Source: an uncultured Eggerthellaceae bacterium (lineage in GTDB: Bacteria > Actinomycetota > Coriobacteriia > Coriobacteriales > Eggerthellaceae). From it: a stretch of 20,941 bases of DNA. Shown piece by piece: positions 10,373 through 16,601 of this stretch (positions are counted from its first letter, which is position 1; each line of letters starts with the position of its first letter). Made by a program: the position numbers and the translations under genes. The notes beneath the pieces are model-generated. The model saw only the letters and a list, made by a program, of their open reading frames with translations, did no database searches and had not been told where the DNA came from. Where the stretch lies: assembly GCA_934645125.1 (NCBI GenBank), contig CAKUDT010000006.1, positions 1 to 20,941 of the forward strand, written 5' to 3'.

Positions 10373-10486
10373 CTTGTCACCTACCTCTTCCCGCTTTCCG
10401 CGTGCAAACCCCGATGCACGCTTACCCGCTTTTAAATCTTCCTCTTACCGCTTTTCCGTTACGTACTTACTGTTTTCCGCCGTGCA
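10373..10486 (-). promoter_or_regulatory. Leader of the giant gene with a hairpin and purine-rich repeats
   Basis: The 114 bases between the small gene and the giant gene contain a 7-bp perfect stem (GCGTGCA at 10400-10406, TGCACGC at 10415-10421, 8-base loop). It lies about 28 bases before the start codon and just upstream of the ribosome site. Two near-copies of a 17/18-base block flank it: CCTCTTCCCGCTTTCCG at 10384-10400 and CCTCTTACCGCTTTTCCG at 10441-10458, as read on the plus strand. TTTTCCG occurs at 10452-10458 and again 21 bases away at 10473-10479. No clear -35/-10 pair was found, so the giant gene may be transcribed from upstream or from a promoter I cannot see. Confidence 0.4.
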
Positions 10487-10921
10487 TCAGTCGCACATTA
10501 CAGCCAATTCATCAGCGGTTTTGCTTTCAGCAGCATCGTTCGACAAAATATCGACCGTTGCCAAAAGCAGCTCCAGAAAGCTACGGAACTTCATCTCAAC
10601 GCCACGCTCCACCCAGGTCATCTTGCCTTGCCAGCTGCAATGCTGGCGAAACATAATATCCAGGCGAAACGTCGCCAAGCGACCCGCATGCGATCCGCCG
10701 GCAAAACTTGTCTGTCGGTAATCGGACGAATCCGCTTTGTCCATGCAGTCCAATACATTTTCTATCGTCAGCGCAAACGTAGCAGCGTTATCGAACCAAA
10801 CGCCCTCTGGCAAGCTGCGATGATAAATAGTTCCCTGTATTTGCGGCGTTGTTTCATCCACGGACACAACGAACTCGTTCGAGTTCACCGGCGCGAAAAG
10901 ATCATTTTTTACGTATTTCAC
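10487..10921 (-). CDS. Small conserved protein with SWQG...FRSFLELL motif, 144 aa
   Basis: The protein has no signal peptide or membrane segment, so it is probably cytoplasmic. Its most distinctive part is residues about 84-120: FRLDIMFRQHCSWQGKMTWV, then FRSFLELLL. I recognise this as resembling small proteins that are common in Coriobacteriia, often near surface-protein or regulator genes, but no function is known to me. A GTG start at 10921 is chosen because GGAGGG sits six bases upstream. A longer reading from GTG at 10978 has no ribosome site. It lies between the BTAD regulator and the giant surface protein on the same strand, 114 bases from the latter, which suggests co-expression. A regulatory or accessory role is only a guess. 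Confidence 0.75.
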   Translation of the reverse strand: MKYVKNDLFAPVNSNEFVVSVDETTPQIQGTIYHRSLPEGVWFDNAATFALTIENVLDCMDKADSSDYRQTSFAGGSHAGRLATFRLDIMFRQHCSWQGKMTWVERGVEMKFRSFLELLLATVDILSNDAAESKTADELAVMCD

Positions 10922-10926
10922 TTTCG

Positions 10927-10932
10927 CCCTCC
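10927..10932 (-). promoter_or_regulatory. Ribosome binding site that decides the start of the 144-aa protein
   Basis: The minus strand reads GGAGGG-CGAAA-GTG, a strong Shine-Dalgarno match at normal spacing from the GTG at 10921. The upstream in-frame GTG at 10978 has no purine-rich site before it. Confidence 0.7.
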
Positions 10933-10984
10933 GCGAAGAAATAAAAGAGCCCGAACGAATCAGGAACGTTTTTGGCACTAAGCA

Positions 10985-11003
10985 TGCATAGTTACAGTAT
11001 GCA
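10985..11003. promoter_or_regulatory. Inverted repeat, possible operator
   Basis: TGCATA (10985-10990) and TATGCA (10998-11003) form a 6-bp inverted repeat with a 7-base spacer, about 65 bases upstream of the small gene's start. It could be a binding site for a dimeric regulator. There is no direct evidence of binding. Confidence 0.3.
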
Positions 11004-11010
11004 GAAAGCG

Positions 11011-11029
11011 TTCCGTTTCTATTCCGTTT
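11011..11029. promoter_or_regulatory. Direct repeats at 11-base pitch, candidate BTAD/SARP operator
   Basis: TTCCGTTT occurs at 11011-11018 and again at 11022-11029, exactly one helical turn apart. SARP-family regulators are known to bind short direct repeats at about 11-bp pitch near -35 regions. A BTAD regulator is encoded immediately upstream at 11239-12489. A further TTCCGTT is found at 10454-10460, before the giant gene. The link to the regulator is inference. Confidence 0.35.
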
Positions 11030-11238
11030 TCGATGATTTAGCGGAAGTTTTTTAGATTTTTTGTAAAGGGATGCTCACATTGCGTGAGCGGCGGCACGAA
11101 AGCTTCCCAGCGCAATGCAGCATCGCGGAGACGTTACCGCGTGCGGCACTGCAAGAAACCGGCGCACCGAGGTACGAGCACGTGGCTGCCAATGCTCACC
11201 CACGCATCATTATGCAAGGTCAGAACCCTGTTTCTTCG

Positions 11239-12489
11239 CTAGCACGAAGCTACGGGATCCGTCAAAGCATACCATTCAGCGGAAACGCGTGCATCTGAAC
11301 GGGGAAATCGGTCGTGAAAGGCAGACTTCAGGCGGTGCAGAATTGCCTCGGCGTTTTCCTCACCCGCCTCGGGTAGCAGCACTAGAAACTGCTTGGCATT
11401 CAGCCGCGAATAGACATCCCCACTGCGCAAATGCCGCGAAAGAATAGCTTCCACGCGACGCGCATCCAACGCAACATTCTTCGAATTGTCGTAAGAAATG
11501 GCAACCACCACGGCGTTGCGCTTCGCGCGCCCGGCATTACGCGCTTCGCGGCGCACAAGCGACAAGAACGAATTCCAGTCGCAACGCATTCCCTTGCCGT
11601 CAAATGCCTCTTCGTTCAAGATGCAACGCACCGAATCAATAGGCATTACTTCGCCACTGATTGCCTGGCGCGCCTCTTCGTAGGCAAGCTGCAATTCAGA
11701 AGAAGGAACAACGCCCAACTTGTCGTTGAACAGCTTGCTCACGTTTTCGAACACCGCAACAGCTTTTTCGGGGCAACCCGATGCCGTGAGCGCGCGAATG
11801 TAGCGAATGTTCAGTTCTTCCGATTCCGGCGCAAAACGCAGGGCGCGCTCGCAAACCGCAGCGATTTCGGACATATTTTCCTCACCGCTCAGCAAGCGCG
11901 TAAGGGTCAAGCACTCATTGATATACGCGGAGCGCCCATAGGCGTTAATGGGAGCAACCCAGCTTTCGCCTTCGAAGCCAGGAAGAAAATCGCCGCGATA
12001 GATATCGACAGCGCGTTTGTGCAGGTCAATTCGTTCTTCGGCGCTCTGGGCAAGATCCGCCTTGGCAATGAACTCTTGGAAGATATCCAGGTCAACCAAC
12101 GTCGTGTACTGCGGATTCCATCGGTATGCACCTGGGCGCGCCACAATCAAGTCGCGCGCGTGAGGCAGCCCCAGATTTGCCAGCGCATCACGCGCGCGGC
12201 TCACGTTATGCTGAAGCGTTTTCAGCGGATCATCGCGTTTTTGGGTTTCGTCCCACAACACCTCGAAGAGCTCGTTAACGGGAACGTCGCGATCGCGATG
12301 AATCACCAGATAAGCCACGAGCATCCAAATGCGACGACCACGACCAGCAATATTAATGGATTCATTTTCAGGAGCGTTCTCTTCAGGATTTTGCGTGTTC
12401 AGAGAAAAAGCACCCAGCGTGCGCACAAAAAGGGAATCCTGAGCGGGGTTGTTGTCCTGGCGCGTTTTTCCAGCCGTCGTCTTTGCCAT
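11239..12489 (-). CDS. BTAD/SARP-like transcriptional regulator with degenerate GGDEF-like C-terminus, 416 aa
   Basis: Residues about 20-128 fit the OmpR-type winged helix of SARP proteins (VRTLGAFSL at the start; RRIWMLVAYLV, VNELFEVLW, LQHNVSRARDAL; the DLIVARPGAYRW wing). Residues about 130-275 fit the bacterial transcriptional activator (BTAD) helical repeat domain (VDLDIFQEF, YRGDFLPGF, AVCERALRFAPESEELNIRYIRAL, EKAVAVFENVSKLFNDKLGVVPSSEL). Residues about 300-400 resemble a diguanylate-cyclase fold: SGDVYSRLNAKQFLVLLP takes the place of the GGDEF loop, so the enzyme signature is lost. The ATG at 12489 has AGGGGAG at 12497-12503. The protein is cytosolic and binds DNA. It is encoded just upstream of, and on the same strand as, the small protein and the giant surface protein, which are its most likely targets by position. 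Confidence 0.85.
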   Translation of the reverse strand: MAKTTAGKTRQDNNPAQDSLFVRTLGAFSLNTQNPEENAPENESINIAGRGRRIWMLVAYLVIHRDRDVPVNELFEVLWDETQKRDDPLKTLQHNVSRARDALANLGLPHARDLIVARPGAYRWNPQYTTLVDLDIFQEFIAKADLAQSAEERIDLHKRAVDIYRGDFLPGFEGESWVAPINAYGRSAYINECLTLTRLLSGEENMSEIAAVCERALRFAPESEELNIRYIRALTASGCPEKAVAVFENVSKLFNDKLGVVPSSELQLAYEEARQAISGEVMPIDSVRCILNEEAFDGKGMRCDWNSFLSLVRREARNAGRAKRNAVVVAISYDNSKNVALDARRVEAILSRHLRSGDVYSRLNAKQFLVLLPEAGEENAEAILHRLKSAFHDRFPRSDARVSAEWYALTDPVASC

Positions 12490-12656
12490 GATTCATCTCC
12501 CCTTCTTGAGTCCGTGCGCTCCGTTGAATGTTCAATATAACATATATGCAAACGTCTACTATTGAGTGATAGACATCATATTATCAATGGCACATATTTT
12601 AACCTAGAACCGCCCTAAAGACACTATTTATCACAATTTTAATTGACGGCTGCAGC

Positions 12657-12683
12657 AAAAATGGGACACATGACCCATTTTTT
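12657..12683. terminator. AT-rich hairpin with flanking A and T tracts
   Basis: AAAAATGGG (12657-12665) and CCCATTTTT (12674-12682) form a 9-bp perfect stem with an 8-base loop, ending in a run of six T on the plus strand and a matching A run on the other side. The form fits a bidirectional intrinsic terminator, but the stem has only three G-C pairs and no gene is seen ending here on either strand. Confidence 0.35.
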
Positions 12684-12899
12684 AGGGGGTAAAACAGGCC
12701 ATTTGGAACACAAGTTGGCACGTGCTCTTTCGGGCATTGCAACACGATAAGCTGCAGAAACGCTGAAATCGGTAACGGCAGTAGAGCGGAAATGGCGAGA
12801 GTGGCCCTGGACTAATCTGACCAAACCACACTGCGACGATTGTTTCGTTTCGCGCGGTAAATCTTCCTTCTCGATTCAAGTTGTCTAAAAAATCGCTCC

Positions 12900-13068
12900 A
12901 AAACGCGCAAATCGACGATACGGGGCAGGTCGAAGAGGGTCTTCTGTCCCACTGAACTCCAGATGATTTCTGCGACCTGGGGTTTTGTTGAACGTTACTG
13001 ACGTTTGTGGATTTGGACGGTCTCTTTTGTGTGGTTAATATGCCCCGTACCGTCGATTCGCGCGTTTT
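12900..13068. repeat. 28-bp inverted repeats flanking a 113-bp spacer
   Basis: The left arm at 12900-12927 (begins AAAACGCGC, ends TACGGGGCA) is the reverse complement of the right arm at 13041-13068 (TGCCCCGTA ... GCGCGTTTT) at 26 of 28 positions. The 113-bp spacer has no open frame of note. The element could be a small non-autonomous mobile element of the MITE type, a structured RNA, or a remnant. I see no clear target-site duplication outside the arms. Confidence 0.7.
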
Positions 13069-13245
13069 CGCGGCGAAAAAAACGACAAGATGGATGAGAG
13101 GCTAAGGAGGGCGAGGATGAAACGAGGAGAATAGAGGGCAAGAACGGGGCGAAGAAGGGGGAGCCCGCATCAAAACACAAGGCGGCAAAGCGATTCGCAC
13201 ATGTCAAAACTGCATACAACCTCAAGCGCACACCAACTAACGCAC

Positions 13246-13277
13246 CAACGCATTGTTTCACGGGAAACAATGCGTTG
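13246..13277. promoter_or_regulatory. 32-bp palindrome with a parS-like core
   Basis: Perfect 14-bp arms (CAACGCATTGTTTC at 13246-13259, GAAACAATGCGTTG at 13264-13277) surround ACGG. The core at 13254-13269 reads TGTTTCACGGGAAACA, one base away from the known ParB-binding consensus TGTTTCACGTGAAACA. No T run follows, so it does not look like an intrinsic terminator. ParB binding is inferred from the match. The mismatch is inside the central CACGTG, which may weaken binding. Confidence 0.55.
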
Positions 13278-13300
13278 TCTATGGCAGAACAGCTGATTTA

Positions 13301-13331
13301 TTGTCCCGCCCATCAGGGAATACGGTAGAAT
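13301..13331 (+). promoter_or_regulatory. Weak candidate promoter for the transglutaminase-like gene
   Basis: TTGTCC (13301-13306) and TAGAAT (13326-13331) could serve as -35 and -10, but the spacing of 19 is long. It lies about 120 bases upstream of the start codon, shortly after the parS-like palindrome. Confidence 0.25.
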
Positions 13332-13451
13332 GGGAAACTGCGTGGCCAAGCGGAAAAATCGTCCGCAACCAGAGCATGCCACGCGCCAACCAGCAGGGTT
13401 CACTCGCATCACCTGCGCACATGTGCCGAGCACTCGGTAGAAAGGCAGCTC

Positions 13452-14366
13452 TTGCACCGCTTCCGCTACATTGCCGCATTAACCTTTGCGTTGCTGCTTC
13501 TTTCTTTTTGCCTGTGCTCTTGCGGCAACGCGAAAGCAGCAGTCGCGGGGAAAGACGGCAGCGGCTACGACATCCCCGACATACGCGCAACCGTGTTTGA
13601 TCAGGCAGAAGCTACAAGCGCGCGAGGCTGCGCAATTGACGCAAGCAATGCCGCCGCTGGATACATTTGCGCGCAGGCAACCAGTGCAAGCCCCTTGAAG
13701 TTCCAAGTGCTTTGCAATGGCAACAGCTACAACTACGACATGCCCAACGACGGAACGGCCGAGGCCTTCCCCTTGAACATGGGAGATGGTACATATACGT
13801 TGCGCGTCATGCAGAAAATCGAGGGCAACAACTACGTTCAGCTGTTCTCGACGCAGGTTGACGTGCAGCTGAACTCTGAATTTGAGCCATTTTTGACTCC
13901 GAGTATCTACTGCGATTTCAGCTCGGAAAGCGATTGCGTGAAGAAAGCGCATGAACTAGCGGCGGACGCAAAAGACCAGGCCGCAGCGGCGGAAGCCATT
14001 TATAACTGGATAGTAGATAACATTACCTACGACACCGAAAAAGCAACTCAAATGCAAAACGCCACAGGATATTTGCCCGACCCCGACGAAACGTTTCATA
14101 CGAAAACGGGCATCTGCTTTGACTATGCTTCGCTTGCGGCGGCCATGCTGCGCAGCGTGGGAATTCCCACGAAAATCGTGACGGGATACGTGGCCGATCA
14201 ATCTATTTACCACGCCTGGAATATGGTGTATATGCAGGACAAATGGGTGAGCGTGCGTTTCACGGCGCCCGAAGGAGAATGGACGCGCATTGACACAACG
14301 TTTGCCGCTTCGGGGCCGCAAGTTGTGGGCGGAAAAGACGATTACGTGGATAGGTTCACCTACTAG
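13452..14366 (+). CDS. Exported transglutaminase-like protein (probable lipoprotein), 304 aa
   Basis: The TTG start at 13452 is preceded by AGAAAGG; no in-frame ATG fits. Residues 1-24 are Arg-containing, then hydrophobic (IAALTFALLLLSFCLCSC). C24 follows L-C-S, a lipobox-like but not ideal site, and cleavage near AKA-A is an alternative. Residues about 65-145 look like a beta domain. Residues about 165-290 match the transglutaminase-like (papain-fold) core with its triad in order: C222 in TGICFDYASLAAAMLRSVGIP, H254 in YHAWNMVY, and D281 in RIDTTFA. This family includes cysteine peptidases, protein cross-linking enzymes and inactive members; the substrate here is unknown. It lies 106 bases upstream of the pilus operon on the same strand, and the giant surface protein starts about 3 kb away on the other strand, so a role in processing or cross-linking surface proteins is conceivable but inferred. 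Confidence 0.85.
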   Translation: MHRFRYIAALTFALLLLSFCLCSCGNAKAAVAGKDGSGYDIPDIRATVFDQAEATSARGCAIDASNAAAGYICAQATSASPLKFQVLCNGNSYNYDMPNDGTAEAFPLNMGDGTYTLRVMQKIEGNNYVQLFSTQVDVQLNSEFEPFLTPSIYCDFSSESDCVKKAHELAADAKDQAAAAEAIYNWIVDNITYDTEKATQMQNATGYLPDPDETFHTKTGICFDYASLAAAMLRSVGIPTKIVTGYVADQSIYHAWNMVYMQDKWVSVRFTAPEGEWTRIDTTFAASGPQVVGGKDDYVDRFTY

Positions 14367-14389
14367 TGCGTAGAAAACGATAGTGACGG

Positions 14390-14472
14390 TATAATAGAAA
14401 GTTGACCAGCGCCAAGACGACAAAGCCAAAGGGCACAGGCAGCCGCCAAAGCGCAAAGAAGAGGAGAAACGC
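14390..14472 (+). promoter_or_regulatory. Candidate -10 box and T-free leader of the pilus operon
   Basis: A perfect TATAAT occurs at 14390-14395, but no good -35 hexamer is found 16-18 bases before it. From 14404 to the A of the start codon at 14473, 70 consecutive bases lack any T. The leader ends in GAGGAGA, a strong ribosome site, seven bases before the ATG. A U-free leader should fold little. It may favour ribosome loading or Rho access, but this is inference. Confidence 0.45.
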
Positions 14473-15525
14473 ATGAGCCAAAAAATGCTCGAAAGCAGCG
14501 CCATCAGCACGTTTTGCGATAGCGTTGCCGCCATGTTCTCTGCGGGCATTCAGGTTGATGAAGCGTTGAGCATCTTAAGTGAAAGCTCCGCCGATAAACA
14601 GTTCGTTCATATTTGTGCGCAGGCACACCGCTCGGTTGCCGCCGGTGCATCGCTTTCCGAGGCGCTTGAGCAAACAGGCGCATTCCCGTCGCACGTGGTA
14701 GGCTCTTTAAGCGCGGGCGAAGAATCGGGCCGAGTGGAAGAAGTGCTGCGTGGCCTGGCTCTTTACTACAACGAAGAAGCGCGGTTGTTCGCAAAGGTGC
14801 GCCAGTCCATTAGCTATCCGGCTATCCTCTTCTGCATTATGGCGGTGATTATCGCATTCGCCATTGTGGTGGTGCTTCCCGTGTTCGCCGACGTATACGC
14901 AGGTTTTGCCGGCAGCTTGACCGCCGGTTCCTTCAGCTCGCTGAACGTTTCCGTGGTGGTGGGCTGGGTTGCCCTTGCGGTGACCCTCGTATGCGCAGTG
15001 CTGTGCATTGCCGGCAGCATTTTGGCACGCAACGAAAACGGCCGCATGCGCCTGATCAGGTTCTTTGAGGGAATGCCGCTTACGCGCAAGGCAATGTATC
15101 AGCTGGCGCTGAGCCGGTTTACCTCGGCGTTTTCCACATATCTTTCCGCAGGCACAAACGTCGATGCCGCCATGGAATACTCCATGTCGCTGGTTGAGCA
15201 CCGCGGATTGCGCGCTAAGCTGAAGCAAACATGGCGTTCTATGATCGACCCGAACAACCCGCGAAGCCTGCAACAGGCAATATTCGAAAACAACGTATTC
15301 GGAACGGCGTATTCGCGCATGCTGACCATTGGTGCCGCCAGCGGCAACTTGGTCGAAGTGCTCAGCTCGCTTTCCGACATTTTCTTCGACGATGCCGTAG
15401 ACCAAATCGATCGCACCATCGACAACATTGAACCCATTATGGCGGCATTCATGACCATTGCTGTGGGTGCCACTCTGATTGCCGTAATGCTGCCGCTAAT
15501 TGGCATCATGGGATCGCTGGGTTAG
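14473..15525 (+). CDS. Type IV pilus / type II secretion inner-membrane platform protein (GspF/PilC family), 350 aa
   Basis: The protein holds the two repeated T2SSF domains typical of the family: residues about 10-135 with GEESGRVEEVL (82-92), and about 207-335 with GAASGNLVEVL (287-297). Membrane segments are at about 116-137, 158-182 and 322-345. The platform protein anchors the cytoplasmic ATPases and passes their rotation to growing pilins. Length is a little below the usual 400 or so, mostly through a short N-terminus. The start is set by GAGGAGA upstream. It is the first gene of a compact plus-strand operon with pilin-like proteins and a PilT-class ATPase; the next gene begins 15 bases after its stop. 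Confidence 0.9.
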   Translation: MSQKMLESSAISTFCDSVAAMFSAGIQVDEALSILSESSADKQFVHICAQAHRSVAAGASLSEALEQTGAFPSHVVGSLSAGEESGRVEEVLRGLALYYNEEARLFAKVRQSISYPAILFCIMAVIIAFAIVVVLPVFADVYAGFAGSLTAGSFSSLNVSVVVGWVALAVTLVCAVLCIAGSILARNENGRMRLIRFFEGMPLTRKAMYQLALSRFTSAFSTYLSAGTNVDAAMEYSMSLVEHRGLRAKLKQTWRSMIDPNNPRSLQQAIFENNVFGTAYSRMLTIGAASGNLVEVLSSLSDIFFDDAVDQIDRTIDNIEPIMAAFMTIAVGATLIAVMLPLIGIMGSLG

Positions 15526-15540
15526 TGCAAAGGCACGCAC

Positions 15541-15879
15541 ATGGCATTGGCAATTTACAAAGAACGAGCGCATGAGCAGGAGAAACGCCGCAGATTCCTG
15601 CGGGATGTTTTGCCGTGGCTCATTATTATCGCGCTCATTTTCGGCGTGTTTTGCTTCCGCACCGTATCTAGCAACATGCGCGAGCAAGGCGTTTTATCCA
15701 TTCGCACCAGCATTTTGGAAGCCGCCGAGCAGTGCTATGCCATCGAGGGCGCCTATCCGCCTTCGCTTGACCACCTGAAAGAGCAATACGGCATTCGTTA
15801 CAACGAAGACGATTACCTGGTGAATTACAACGTTTTCGCAGCAAATATCCAGCCCACGGTTACGGTGACGCCGCGATGA
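15541..15879 (+). CDS. Small pilin-like single-pass membrane protein, 112 aa
   Basis: A charged N-terminus (KERAHEQEKRRRFLRD) precedes one membrane helix at about residues 24-42 (VLPWLIIIALIFGVFCF). A pseudopilin-like stretch follows: S.REQGVLSIRTSILEAAEQCYAIEGAYPPSLDHLKEQYG resembles the early alpha-helix and the 'YP.SL..L...YG' region of type IV pilins. There is no glycine-plus-glutamate prepilin cleavage motif. The start has AAAGG nine bases upstream, and the stop overlaps the next start (ATGA). Probable role: pilus or pseudopilus subunit; the family is not certain. Confidence 0.75.
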   Translation: MALAIYKERAHEQEKRRRFLRDVLPWLIIIALIFGVFCFRTVSSNMREQGVLSIRTSILEAAEQCYAIEGAYPPSLDHLKEQYGIRYNEDDYLVNYNVFAANIQPTVTVTPR

Positions 15880-16601
15880 ACGACGCGTTGAAAACATACC
15901 AATCAGAAACCGCGCGCCAGGCGCAGCAACAACAGCGGACGCATGTTAGCGCGGCGGCATCGCATGATGGCCGAGCTGATCACATGGGACAGTATTTCAC
16001 GTTAGTGCTGTTCGGAGCGTTTGTGGTGTTGTTGCTTTTGGGTCTGTGGATGGGAACAGTCGCGTTTCGCACTATCACCGTCATGCAGGATGCTACCGAC
16101 GACGCGCGTCTGGCGCTTACGTCCCTGCAAAACCGCGTGCGTTCATTTGACCAGGCAGATTCATTTGGCGCCAACCAAGGTCCAGAAGGTCCCGCCATTG
16201 TGTTCACCTACAAGCTGGAAGCCGGCGACTACGAAACACGCCTGTACCTGTACCAGGGCGCGCTTGTTCAGGAACTCGCATTTTCCACCGATCCGTATTT
16301 GCCCATGACAGCCACGAAAATCGTTGAAACATCTACGTTCGCGTTCACCTGCGAAGACGGCCTGCTTAGCGTGACATGCGACCAGGGAACCGTTGATGTT
16401 GCACTGCGTAGCGAAGTCCTGAACAGCTCAAACGCTGGGGATGGCAGCGCTGCCGATGCTGAAGCCGAAGTAGAAGGCGGCAAGGACGATTCGGGTGCTG
16501 CGGACGGCACGGACAGCGCGGAGCCAAAGGCGGCGGAATCGGTTGACGCGAACGACAACGCAACGCGCGCGGGCGATGCGGCAGCAAAGGGAGGTGCGTA
16601 A
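15876..16601 (+). CDS. Pilus-region membrane protein, DUF4860-like, 241 aa
   Basis: Residues 1-36 are polar and Gln-rich. One membrane helix follows at about 38-62 (MGQYFTLVLFGAFVVLLLLGLWMG), then an extracytoplasmic beta-rich domain to about 180 (LQNRVRSFDQADSF...ETRLYLYQGALVQELAF). The last 60 or so residues are an Ala/Asp/Glu-rich disordered tail. The QYFTLVLF helix and the following layout resemble DUF4860, which I associate with type IV pilus loci in this bacterial group; this is from memory, without a search. Its start overlaps the previous stop by four bases, and its stop overlaps the next start (TAATG), so translation is probably coupled. Confidence 0.75.
   Translation: MNDALKTYQSETARQAQQQQRTHVSAAASHDGRADHMGQYFTLVLFGAFVVLLLLGLWMGTVAFRTITVMQDATDDARLALTSLQNRVRSFDQADSFGANQGPEGPAIVFTYKLEAGDYETRLYLYQGALVQELAFSTDPYLPMTATKIVETSTFAFTCEDGLLSVTCDQGTVDVALRSEVLNSSNAGDGSAADAEAEVEGGKDDSGAADGTDSAEPKAAESVDANDNATRAGDAAAKGGA

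Larger units (their letters stand above)
10922..11238. other. Intergenic region upstream of the small protein gene
   Basis: These 317 bases separate the regulator's stop from the small gene's start. The part nearest the small gene (10981-11070) is AT-rich and holds the inverted repeat and the direct repeats listed separately, so it is the likely promoter region for the small gene and the giant gene. I could not fit a good -35/-10 pair. The part at 11071-11238 is GC-rich and featureless to me. The plus-strand open frames crossing it look like chance. Confidence 0.5.
12490..13451. other. Long intergenic region without a convincing gene
   Basis: This is about 960 bases between the minus-strand regulator and the plus-strand transglutaminase-like gene. 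The first 110 bases are AT-rich and probably hold the regulator's promoter; a GTCTA...TAGAC inverted repeat lies near 12554-12574. Further on are an AT-rich hairpin, a 28-bp inverted repeat pair, and a parS-like palindrome, each listed separately. The stretch at about 13075-13165 is strongly purine-rich on the plus strand. Its only start with a good ribosome site gives a peptide of 14 residues or fewer. Short open frames on both strands (61-115 codons) lack recognisable motifs and good ribosome sites. Confidence 0.55.

Noticed and set aside
10922..10978. Longer start (GTG 10978) for the 144-aa protein
   Set aside because: No ribosome site precedes it, while GGAGGG stands six bases before GTG 10921.
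11071..11298. Plus-strand 75-codon open frame at the end of the regulator
   Set aside because: It overlaps the regulator's 3' end in antisense, has no ribosome site of note and no motif.
12639..13600. Short open frames in the long intergenic region on both strands
   Set aside because: They are 61-115 codons, mutually overlapping, Arg/Cys/Ser-rich and without ribosome sites or known motifs. One overlaps the transglutaminase-like gene.
13956..15509. Minus-strand open frames opposite the transglutaminase-like and platform genes
   Set aside because: They are shadows of well-supported genes on the plus strand.
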